Positions 1 to 5,210 of a stretch of 8,402 nt of DNA are shown piece after piece (position 1 is the first letter of the stretch; each line of letters starts with the position of its first letter). The translations under genes were made by a program, and so were the position numbers. The notes under the pieces were generated by a model that searched no databases, was not told where the DNA came from, and was given only the letters and a program-made list of their open reading frames with translations. Source of the DNA: Actinomycetota bacterium (GTDB lineage Bacteria; Actinomycetota; Thermoleophilia; Gaiellales; Gaiellaceae); the NCBI GenBank assembly GCA_003170995.1, contig PMXT01000177.1, forward strand, positions 1 through 8,402, written 5' to 3'.

Positions 1-20
1 GCCGCGCTGGGCGTGCAGAC

Positions 21-647
21 CTAGCGAAATAGGCTCGTAGTCAACGCCGCCTTGCGAGCGGCCTCGACCCGTTTGCGAGCGTGACAATCCGCGAGGTGAG
101 CGTTGATGAGGCCACAGGCCTGCATCAGCGCGCAGGCGGTGGTCGGGCCGAGAAAGCGAAAGCCTCGTCGCTTGAGCTCGCGGGCGAGCGCCTCGGACTC
201 CGGCGTAACGGTCGGAATCTCGGCGTAGGAGTTGGGTGCCGGTACCGGCGGTGGAGCGAACGGCCAGATCAGCTGCGCCAGCGAGCCGAGCTCCTCGATC
301 GCTTCGCGCGCGCGGCGCGCGTTCTCGATCGAAGCGACGATCTTGCCGCGGTTACGAACGATCCCGGGGTCTCCGAGCAGGCGCTCGACATCGGCCTCGC
401 CGAAGCTCGCCACGCCTTCGATATCGAAGGCGGCGAACGCCGCCCGGAAAGCTTCGCGCTTGCGCAGGATCGTCAGCCAGGAGAGCCCACACTGGAAGGC
501 CTCCAGACAGAGGCGCTCGAAAAGAGCGTTGTCGCCGAGCACCGGCATGCCCCACTCGGCGTCGTGGTACTCGCCGAACTCGGGCGTGGCCAGCGCCCAG
601 GAACAACGCCCGAGTCCGTCGGCCCCGCTGCGGAGGTCTCCACTCAC
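21..647 (-). CDS. tag: DNA-3-methyladenine glycosylase I
   Basis: Base-excision repair enzyme that removes 3-methyladenine from alkylated DNA, leaving an abasic site. The 208-residue protein aligns by eye with E. coli Tag along its length: RCSW at 14-17, YHDAEWG at 27-33, CLEA at 47-50, GLSWLT at 54-59, the IVRNRGKI segment, RGFRFLGPTT near 161-170 and the MQACGLINAH block near 175-184. The four zinc ligands of the family are present with the right spacing (C15, H28, H184, C188), and E49 matches the catalytic Glu38 of E. coli. The start is GTG at 647, preceded by AGGATAGG on the minus strand; no closer in-frame start exists before C15. About ten residues precede the point where E. coli Tag begins. 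It is probably transcribed alone or behind the 821-1015 gene, 173 bp upstream on the same strand. Function is secure by motif; no oddities in the reading frame. Confidence 0.96.
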   Translation of the reverse strand: MSGDLRSGADGLGRCSWALATPEFGEYHDAEWGMPVLGDNALFERLCLEAFQCGLSWLTILRKREAFRAAFAAFDIEGVASFGEADVERLLGDPGIVRNRGKIVASIENARRAREAIEELGSLAQLIWPFAPPPVPAPNSYAEIPTVTPESEALARELKRRGFRFLGPTTACALMQACGLINAHLADCHARKRVEAARKAALTTSLFR

Positions 648-801
648 AGGCGCCTATCCTAAGGCTCTAGCCGGCAGCTCGGGCTCGAGTCATCCGGTCG
701 TCGGAATTCTCGTGCCGATAGTCGTCGTGTACGTGTTCGCCGTCATGCTTTCCGGGGGCGCCTGCGTGACAGTTGCCGTCCAGGCTAGTTGCAGCGCCAA
801 A

Positions 802-813
802 CCGGGCGCCCGG
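802..813. other. 12-bp perfect GC palindrome between tag and the 64-aa gene
   Basis: CCGGGCGCCCGG is its own reverse complement. It lies 7 bp beyond the stop codon of the minus-strand gene at 821-1015. On that strand it is followed by only three T residues (TTTGGC), so it is at best a weak intrinsic terminator; a protein-binding site or chance in GC-rich DNA are alternatives. The rest of 648-820 holds no gene I can support. Confidence 0.3.
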
Positions 814-820
814 CGAACCA

Positions 821-1015
821 TTAGCGCGGCCCCGAGTGTTCCTTCCCCATCAACTTACTGACGAGATGGAGCGAGGCGGCGTGAATAGCGCGCTTGCGCA
901 CGCGGCGCTGGACGAAGCTCGGCAGGCGCTGGTAGACGCGGAACACGGCGAGCGCAACCCACATCCGTCCCTTGACGCGAATGAGCAAACGGACGAGGGG
1001 ACGGAAGAGAACCAT
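821..1015 (-). CDS. small basic hypothetical protein (64 aa)
   Basis: I do not recognise the family. The 64-residue product starts MVLFRPLVRLLIRVKGR and is strongly basic, with alternating hydrophobic and Arg/Lys residues through residues 5-45 that suggest amphipathic helices; it has a single weakly hydrophobic stretch (WVALAVF, about 19-25) too short for a confident membrane span. Support for a real gene is twofold: an ATG with GGAGG four bases upstream on the minus strand (complement of 1020-1024), and third codon positions that are nearly all G or C, as in the certain genes of the window. It is close to the tag gene downstream (173 bp) but not tightly coupled. The function could be nucleic-acid or membrane-surface binding, but that is only composition-based inference. 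Confidence 0.6.
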   Translation of the reverse strand: MVLFRPLVRLLIRVKGRMWVALAVFRVYQRLPSFVQRRVRKRAIHAASLHLVSKLMGKEHSGPR

Positions 1016-1019
1016 GGAG

Positions 1020-1024
1020 CCTCC
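1020..1024 (-). promoter_or_regulatory. Shine-Dalgarno site of the 64-aa gene
   Basis: GGAGG on the minus strand, four bases before the ATG at 1015. It is the main reason for calling this short gene. Confidence 0.55.
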
Positions 1025-1059
1025 GATCGATCGCTTTACGATTCTGTCTCTATTTTCTA

Positions 1060-1083
1060 CCCGTTTCCCCTTCGTAAAACGGG
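1060..1083. other. 7-bp inverted repeat upstream of the 64-aa gene
   Basis: CCCGTTT (1060-1066) pairs perfectly with AAACGGG (1077-1083) around a 10-base loop. It sits between the stop codon of the 1154-1843 gene and the start of the 821-1015 gene, both on the minus strand. There is no T-run after it on either strand, so it is not a clear intrinsic terminator; it could be a partial terminator, an mRNA structure in the leader, or an operator. Confidence 0.3.
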
Positions 1084-1153
1084 CCTGCGAAACCGGTGTG
1101 CGGGTGGCGCAAGTCTAGGTAACCGTTGCGTCCATGAGGTAAACGGCGCGCTT

Positions 1154-1843
1154 CTACATCGGTCGACGTTGTGAGTTGTAGCCATTACTCGAATCGCTAT
1201 CTCGGTGGCTGCTCTCACGGTGCCGATCATGGGATGAGCTGTCCGAGTGCTCTTGCACGTTCCTTTTTGTATCGCGCTCGCTCTTGTGCCGTTGGAGCTG
1301 CCCGTAGTCCCGGCTATGTCCCGAGCTGTCGTTCGCCGGCTGGTGGGCGACAGGTGAAATCAGAGCCAATCGCGCCCGACCCGATGGCGCGTGACTGGGC
1401 GCAGGAGCTGCGGTTGTCGTGGCCGACGCAGCCTGCGAGCCAGACTCGGTTCGGGCTATTTCGTTGCGTTGCGGATGCTTCGGAGCGGCTTTCGCCTTGC
1501 CAGCGCCCGTTGAGTATGAAATTCGACTGCTCGCCGTTTCGCCGATTACCCTCGTCTCGGAGGCGGCGGCGCCCGATGAATACGAACCTGAGGCATGCTT
1601 CGACAGAATGGGTGTACTCGAGATGGACGCCGGCGTAGCGAAAGCCGATCCGATTGGGATCTCGAGCGGCTTGAGCAGCGATCCGTTAGGCGCGACGAGT
1701 GACGGCGCCGGGCTAGGAGAGGTGATGAGCGGCGCGGCCACAACCCAGATCACGAAAGCGAGCGCCGCCAGTGTGATCATGGCTGCGCGCACGACAAACA
1801 GCGACCGGTCCCCGCGAACAGGCCTCATCGACTTCGGTCTCAC
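1154..1843 (-). CDS. membrane-anchored protein with long low-complexity tail, hypothetical
   Basis: No recognised family. The 229-residue product has a basic N-terminus, then one hydrophobic segment at about residues 15-40 (RAAMITLAALAFVIWVVAAP) that reads as a signal anchor or uncleaved signal peptide. After it comes a Ser/Pro/Ala/Thr-rich region (41-165) with no obvious fold, and a final stretch (about 172-229) rich in His, Asp, Arg, Ser and Gln. By the positive-inside rule the tail should be outside the membrane. The start is uncertain: GTG at 1843 has no Shine-Dalgarno and abuts a palindrome; ATG at 1828 (residue 6) and ATG at 1780 (residue 22) are alternatives, neither with a good RBS. 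Codon third positions are less GC-biased than in neighbouring genes, as is common for disordered proteins. It is divergent from the diguanylate cyclase with only 48 bp between, so a shared regulator is possible. Overlapping plus-strand frames lack any domain and I treat them as shadows. Confidence 0.6.
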   Translation of the reverse strand: MRPKSMRPVRGDRSLFVVRAAMITLAALAFVIWVVAAPLITSPSPAPSLVAPNGSLLKPLEIPIGSAFATPASISSTPILSKHASGSYSSGAAASETRVIGETASSRISYSTGAGKAKAAPKHPQRNEIARTESGSQAASATTTAAPAPSHAPSGRARLALISPVAHQPANDSSGHSRDYGQLQRHKSERDTKRNVQEHSDSSSHDRHRESSHRDSDSSNGYNSQRRPM

Positions 1844-1844
1844 G

Positions 1845-1858
1845 CGTATACGTATACG
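1845..1858. promoter_or_regulatory. 14-bp perfect palindrome in divergent intergenic gap
   Basis: CGTATACGTATACG is a perfect self-complementary sequence, also readable as a direct repeat of CGTATA. It fills the short gap between the minus-strand gene starting at 1843 and the plus-strand TTG start at 1892. It is one of the few AT-rich patches in this GC-rich region. Two roles are possible: an operator for a dimeric regulator controlling both genes, or overlapping divergent -10 elements, since TATAC reads on both strands. I see no convincing -35 box for either direction. Confidence 0.45.
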
Positions 1859-1877
1859 GCGCTATCCCTCATTCGAT

Positions 1878-1883
1878 GGAGGT
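1878..1883 (+). promoter_or_regulatory. Shine-Dalgarno site fixing a TTG start
   Basis: GGAGGT with eight bases to the TTG at 1892. It supports TTG as the true start of the diguanylate cyclase; the predicted product then begins just before its first membrane segment. An ATG at 1876 belongs to a different frame. Confidence 0.75.
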
Positions 1884-1891
1884 CGGCTGCT

Positions 1892-3640
1892 TTGACCAGC
1901 CTCGCGCGTCGGCTTGTCGTCTACTTCGTGTTCCTCGCTGTGGTGCCGCTTTTTGCCGGCTTTCTCGGCTTCACAGCCCTGATCGAGCGAAGCGAGCAGA
2001 ATCGGGTCGACTCGGGGCTTCAGGCCAGCCTGAGGGCAACGCTCGCAACCTACGAGGACGAGCTGCTCGGGGCGCAGAAGAACGCCGAGCGGCTGGCGCG
2101 CACGTCCGCTTTTCAGCAAGCCGTCGCGCGTCGCAACCGTCCCGTCCTATCCGCTTTCGTCACCGATCTGCCGGGGTCGCGCGTCGTGATCGGCAGCTTG
2201 CGAATCGGGAAGACATACCCGTATGCAGGCGAGCGTCGAGTCCAGTTCGTCGGGGTGAAGAAATCGGTCGGAGAGCTGATCGTCTCGGTTCCGCTCAACT
2301 CCACCTACCTGCGAAACCTTGGAACTATGGCTGGAGTTGCCTCCAACGAGAAGCTGCTGCTCGCGCGGGGCAACTACGTGCTCAACGCGAAGTCGGGTGC
2401 GGGAGCTCGGGCGAAATTGAACCGGGACGGGATCGGCCGTGTCCGGCTTGACGGCGAGGACTATCGGATACTGGTTTCGCATCCTGTCACTACCCGTGGG
2501 TCGGTGGGGTTCGCGCTCGCTACTCCGCAGGCGCGGGTTACCGACGCAGTTTTCCAGCTCGAGCTACGCGTGCTGTTCGTCCTGCTCGGGTTCCTCGTTC
2601 TCATGGGCACGATCGCCTTCTTCGAGGGCAGAGTGATCGTGCGCAGCGTGGGCGAGTTGGCCCGAGCGACGCGAGCGATCGCACGCGGACAGCTGCACAA
2701 GCGTGTACCAGTGCGCGGACGCGACGAGTTCGCCAGTCTCGCAGTCGCCTTCAACGAGATGGCCGAGCAGCTGGAGACACGAGTGCAAGAGCTCGAGCAA
2801 GAGCGGCAACGACTCAGGGAAGCGACGCTGCTCTTTAGCGAAGGGCTCGGCGTCTCGCACGACGCCGTTCAGCTCCTGCGTGTCGTGGTCGAATCGGCGG
2901 TCGAGGCGACACGTGCGGTTGGAGGAGTCATCACCGGTCCGTCCGGCGAGCGCTTCGTCGCGGGCGAGCCGGAGAAGGGGACGGAGCAGAGCGAGTGGTC
3001 GTTGAGAGCTGGACGTGAGGATCTCGGTACGTTGATCCTGTATGGCGATCGCTTCGGCGAGGAGGAGCTGGAGCTGGTGGCGCTTCTCTGTGGGCACGCG
3101 GCGGCGGCGCTCGACAACGCGCGCCTGCACCGGATCGTCGAGCGGCAGGCTCTAGTCGATGGCCTGACCGGGCTGGCCAATCGTCGTCGTAGCGAGGCGG
3201 CTCTGGATGAAGAGATCGTCCGTGCCTCGCGCTTAGGTGGCGAGCTCACCCTGGCGATCCTCGATATCGACCACTTCAAGGAAGTGAACGATCACTACGG
3301 CCACGCAGCGGGAGATGTAGTCCTGAAGGAGCTCGCGCTCATTCTCAATCAATCGCTACGCGAGATCGACACCGCCGGTCGCTGGGGCGGCGAGGAGTTC
3401 GCACTCGTTCTTCCCGGCACCGACACGGCAGGCGGCGCTCGGCTCTGCGAGAGGATCAGGCAGACACTCGCTCGCCGTCTGATCCCGATCGAAAACGGCA
3501 TGACGATCTCCATTACGGCCAGTTTCGGAGTCGCCGGCTTCCAGCGCGCGGGTAGCCGCGAGCAGCTGCTCGCGGCCGCCGACGAGGCCCTCTACCGCGC
3601 CAAGCGGGCCGGACGCAACCGCGTCGAGTACGCCGACTGA
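1892..3640 (+). CDS. membrane-bound diguanylate cyclase (sensor-HAMP-GAF-GGDEF)
   Basis: Makes cyclic di-GMP from two GTP at the inner face of the membrane in response to a signal read by its N-terminal half. Layout of the 582 residues: membrane helix at about 8-30; an extracytoplasmic sensor region at about 31-225, Cache-like in size and topology though I cannot assign it firmly; second helix about 227-244; HAMP linker about 250-297; a Glu/Arg-rich coiled coil; a GAF-like domain about 305-412; and a GGDEF domain 415-582. Catalytic features are intact: DGLTGLANRR at 423-432, metal-binding DID at 458-460, and GGEEF at 499-503. The inhibitory I-site RxxD is present as REID (490-493), five residues before GGEEF, so product feedback is expected. 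There is no EAL or HD-GYP partner in the window. The start is TTG with a strong upstream GGAGGT. It stands alone on its strand; the nearest gene behind it is 167 bp away. Confidence 0.93.
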   Translation: MTSLARRLVVYFVFLAVVPLFAGFLGFTALIERSEQNRVDSGLQASLRATLATYEDELLGAQKNAERLARTSAFQQAVARRNRPVLSAFVTDLPGSRVVIGSLRIGKTYPYAGERRVQFVGVKKSVGELIVSVPLNSTYLRNLGTMAGVASNEKLLLARGNYVLNAKSGAGARAKLNRDGIGRVRLDGEDYRILVSHPVTTRGSVGFALATPQARVTDAVFQLELRVLFVLLGFLVLMGTIAFFEGRVIVRSVGELARATRAIARGQLHKRVPVRGRDEFASLAVAFNEMAEQLETRVQELEQERQRLREATLLFSEGLGVSHDAVQLLRVVVESAVEATRAVGGVITGPSGERFVAGEPEKGTEQSEWSLRAGREDLGTLILYGDRFGEEELELVALLCGHAAAALDNARLHRIVERQALVDGLTGLANRRRSEAALDEEIVRASRLGGELTLAILDIDHFKEVNDHYGHAAGDVVLKELALILNQSLREIDTAGRWGGEEFALVLPGTDTAGGARLCERIRQTLARRLIPIENGMTISITASFGVAGFQRAGSREQLLAAADEALYRAKRAGRNRVEYAD

Positions 3641-3643
3641 CGA

Positions 3644-3679
3644 GGCACCAAAGACCGCAGGGCAGCGGCGAATGGTGCC
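3644..3679 (+). terminator. possible weak terminator hairpin after the cyclase gene
   Basis: GGCACCA (3644-3650) pairs with TGGTGCC (3673-3679), a 7-bp stem starting four bases after the stop codon with a 22-base loop. No T-run follows, so intrinsic termination is doubtful; a Rho-dependent end or an mRNA-stabilising structure is as likely. Confidence 0.25.
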
Positions 3680-3754
3680 CACGGGTAATGATTTCGGCTC
3701 AAGTTCGGCCCATTCGCATCCGACACCTCCCCTACTCTCGGTTGTCGAAGATCC

Positions 3755-3762
3755 GATACAAT
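3755..3762 (+). promoter_or_regulatory. candidate -10 element upstream of the 100-aa gene
   Basis: GATACAAT contains TACAAT, one base from the TATAAT consensus, in an otherwise GC-rich stretch and 45 bases before the ATG at 3808. TTGTCG at 3742-3747 resembles a -35 box but is only nine bases away, too close to be used with it. Called on the -10 match alone. Confidence 0.25.
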
Positions 3763-3792
3763 CGACCGCCGTACTGCGCCTTGACCCCGAGC

Positions 3793-3798
3793 AGGAGG
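3793..3798 (+). promoter_or_regulatory. Shine-Dalgarno site selecting ATG 3808
   Basis: AGGAGG with nine bases to the ATG at 3808. The open frame extends upstream to an ATG at 3688, but that start lacks this site and the extra 40 residues look non-coding, so the shorter protein is preferred. Confidence 0.75.
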
Positions 3799-3807
3799 AT
3801 TGATCCT

Positions 3808-4110
3808 ATGACGGTTGAGACACCTTCTCTTCTCGCCAAGGCAATCGAGGAGCATCTAGAGCTCAAGCGAAGGAACTCGGCTCTGGACAACTCGATGCCT
3901 CTCGAGCGCTATGCGTCCGAGGACCCATTCGAGAATCACCCGTTGTTCAAGACAGAAGAGCAGGCACGGCTCGAAGAGACGATGGACGGCGTGCCTGCGC
4001 CGGTAGAGATGGTCGAGCTCGCCTGGCCTGGCGAGGAGACTGTCGAAGGGCTTCCGGAGCTCGCCGAGAGCGTCTGGGCCCACTCGCGCGATTTCGACTG
4101 GGGCGACTGA
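3808..4110 (+). CDS. acidic hypothetical protein (100 aa)
   Basis: I do not recognise this family. The 100-residue product is soluble, strongly acidic overall, and has no membrane segment or signal peptide. Residues 6-24 (SLLAKAIEEHLELKRRN) look like a charged helix; the middle carries PLERYASEDPFENHPLFK (31-48), which has the feel of a conserved motif, then an EEQARLEETMDG helix (50-61); the C-terminus is acidic and Trp-containing (VWAHSRDFDWGD). The start at ATG 3808 is set by a canonical AGGAGG; GC-rich third positions support coding. It appears monocistronic, with a candidate -10 upstream and a strong intrinsic terminator about 75 bp after the stop codon. Acidic, small and separately transcribed proteins may act as protein-binding adaptors, but that is a guess. 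Not obviously related to the flanking cyclase. Confidence 0.8.
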   Translation: MTVETPSLLAKAIEEHLELKRRNSALDNSMPLERYASEDPFENHPLFKTEEQARLEETMDGVPAPVEMVELAWPGEETVEGLPELAESVWAHSRDFDWGD

Positions 4111-4134
4111 GCCCTAGCCTCGGGCGCGCACATT

Positions 4135-4160
4135 GCCCTCTCGACGAGGGCTCAGCTTTT
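4135..4160 (+). terminator. possible first terminator hairpin after the 100-aa gene
   Basis: GCCCTC (4135-4140) pairs with GAGGGC (4146-4151) around a five-base loop, followed after five bases by TTTT (4157-4160). The T-run is short and offset, so efficiency is doubtful. The right arm can instead pair with bases overlapping the stop codon (TGAGCCCT, 4108-4115 with AGGGCTCA, 4147-4154), so the two folds exclude each other. Confidence 0.4.
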
Positions 4161-4184
4161 GCATGCGCAGACGTAGTCAGTAAT

Positions 4185-4218
4185 CGCGGCAGCCTGACCC
4201 GCTGCCGTGCGTTTTTTT
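4185..4218 (+). terminator. strong Rho-independent terminator
   Basis: CGGCAGC (4187-4193) pairs with GCTGCCG (4201-4207) around a seven-base loop; the stem extends by a G-U and a C-G pair at its base. A run of seven T residues (4212-4218) follows within five bases. This is the clearest intrinsic terminator in the window and ends the transcript of the 100-aa gene. Confidence 0.85.
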
Positions 4219-4236
4219 CTGCCCGCAATCGCTCCT

Positions 4237-4268
4237 AGAAACGAGGAGCGGGCCCGTAGGCCCGCTCC
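4237..4268 (-). terminator. terminator of the four-helix membrane protein gene
   Basis: On the minus strand GGAGCGGGCC and GGCCCGCTCC (4259-4268 and 4245-4254) form a 10-bp stem with a four-base loop, followed by TCGTTTCT. It lies 25 bp beyond the stop codon at 4294. The T-run is imperfect but the stem is very stable. An alternative stem, CGCTCCT (4230-4236) with AGGAGCG (4244-4250), shares one arm. The gene pair is convergent, each side having its own terminator. Confidence 0.7.
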
Positions 4269-4293
4269 CGTGAAACTGTTTCAGCGACGACTA

Positions 4294-4737
4294 CTACTTG
4301 ACTGAAGCTGAGCCACCTTCGTCCTGGAAGCGGAGAAAGAGCCCAGCGGCGAGAGCGAGTATGAGGATCAGAGCGATCCAGATCTCCCATTTCTTGGCGC
4401 TGTACTCGAAGACACGGAGCACACCGAACAGAACCGTGAGCACTCCGAGCGCGGCCGTGATCAACATCGGCTTGACAGGAAGCTCGGGGAGCTTGATCGC
4501 ATCAGGTGAGACGACCTGGAGGAAGAGGATCGCTTCCCAAGCGAGTAGGAGGATCAGAACGATCCCCATAGCCGTGCCCCAGCCATGCCAAGCGCTCCAC
4601 GTCACGCTGGATTTGCCTACTAGTGCGCCAAAACCGCCAAGGCTGAAGCCGTTCCAGGGGAAGAACGACCAGATGAGGAGTATCACGCCGGAGCCAAAGA
4701 CGACTCTCCGCGCGGTCGAGACTTTATCGAGACTCAT
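4294..4737 (-). CDS. four-helix integral membrane protein, hypothetical
   Basis: A 147-residue protein with four predicted membrane helices at about residues 11-28, 53-76, 90-110 and 118-135. Between helices 1 and 2 is a short Gly-rich and Trp-rich loop (PWNGFSLGGFGALV, then WSAWHGWG at about 47-54); such an aromatic loop followed by a small-residue helix is seen in small uncharacterised actinobacterial membrane proteins, but I cannot name a family with confidence. A 12-residue loop containing LPELPVKP separates helices 2 and 3. The C-terminal tail is short and mildly charged. The start is ATG at 4737 with AAAGGA about five bases upstream. It has its own terminator and no co-directional partner nearby, so its context says nothing about its role. 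Function unknown; a transporter activity is not supported. Confidence 0.85.
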   Translation of the reverse strand: MSLDKVSTARRVVFGSGVILLIWSFFPWNGFSLGGFGALVGKSSVTWSAWHGWGTAMGIVLILLLAWEAILFLQVVSPDAIKLPELPVKPMLITAALGVLTVLFGVLRVFEYSAKKWEIWIALILILALAAGLFLRFQDEGGSASVK

Positions 4738-4990
4738 TCGATTCCTTTCGATACCTTGCGGCCCAGCGGCCGCTATGTGTTGGTGCAGAAACTAACGCGT
4801 TCGTCGGACTAGTTCCAGTACTTTGGCGTGACTAAACACAGGGTGGGCGGTCACTTCTGGCTTACGAGTGAGCAATTCCGCTGCTCAGCGGCCGTTTTTG
4901 AGGCCGCGAGCGTCTCGGAGCAAGAAAAGGTCGAACTGCGCCGAAGTGGCCTCACCGGAGGCGAAGACCAACCGGGAGGTAGTTCGTTCA
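4738..4990. other. intergenic region with no supported gene
   Basis: This stretch separates the minus-strand membrane protein gene from the exporter cassette and should hold promoters for both, but I see no convincing -35/-10 pair. It contains a 10-bp palindrome AGCGGCCGCT (4765-4774) and a 6-bp hairpin GCGGCC/GGCCGC (4888-4893, 4902-4907) with a T-rich loop. Open frames across it have atypical composition and no recognisable motif. Bases 4886-4985 read with plausible codons in one frame and those after 4986 in another, which may hint at a decayed gene. Confidence 0.4.
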
Positions 4991-5191
4991 GTGACGCCGG
5001 TGGGCGAGATCGCAGATCACCTCGACGAGCGCGAGACCGAGAAGCGAGAGCTCACCCGCACGAGGCGCGGCTATCGGATCGTCGTTCCGGACGAGCCGCC
5101 GGCCAAAGAAAGCGAAAGACGTTCATCCTCGAGGAGGAGGCGAAATCGGCCTCTGGCCCGAGGTTGGATTCCACTCTCGCGGGTACCTTGA
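4991..5191 (+). CDS. possible small reading frame upstream of the ABC cassette
   Basis: A tentative call. GTG at 4991 is preceded by GGGAGGT (4974-4980) with ten bases between, a reasonable Shine-Dalgarno. The 66-residue frame begins MTPVGEIADHLDERETEKR, and residues 1-40 have GC-rich third positions and a sensible amphipathic helix followed by RGYRIVVPDE. The last third is Arg/Ser-rich (SSSRRRRNRP) and looks like translated non-coding DNA, so the true frame may be broken near 5110. It stops 19 bases before the ABC ATPase start, which would fit an operon leader gene. It could equally be a gene remnant or untranslated leader of the exporter transcript. An in-frame upstream ATG at 4868 would give 107 residues with poor composition. 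Confidence 0.25.
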   Translation: MTPVGEIADHLDERETEKRELTRTRRGYRIVVPDEPPAKESERRSSSRRRRNRPLARGWIPLSRVP

Positions 5192-5210
5192 GCTTCGAGC
5201 AAGGAGGAAC

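Noticed and set aside
81..662. Plus-strand open frame of 193 codons
   Set aside because: Antisense to tag, which has every catalytic and zinc residue; the plus frame is Arg/Glu-rich with no motif, a common shadow in GC-rich DNA.
676..700. CGGGCTCGAGTCATCCG resembling a tRNA T-arm
   Set aside because: No acceptor stem, anticodon arm or D-arm can be found at the needed distances.
232..861. Plus-strand frame with a hydrophobic segment around 710-760
   Set aside because: Most of it is antisense to tag, there is no Shine-Dalgarno near the hydrophobic part, and its end overlaps the better-supported 821-1015 gene.
1117..1146. Direct repeat AGGTAA (1117-1122 and 1137-1142) with nearby CCGTT/AACGG inverted repeat
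   Set aside because: Too short to separate from chance, and no partner sites elsewhere in the window.
1419..1895. Plus-strand frame running into the start of the cyclase gene
   Set aside because: Antisense to the 1154-1843 gene, whose membrane anchor and codon use make more sense; no RBS or domain.
3688..3807. N-terminal extension of the 100-aa protein from ATG 3688
   Set aside because: AGGAGG points to ATG 3808, and the extra 40 residues look like translated intergenic DNA covering the candidate promoter.
4765..4774. AGCGGCCGCT palindrome
   Set aside because: Short and GC-rich; expected by chance in such DNA, and no further evidence of function.
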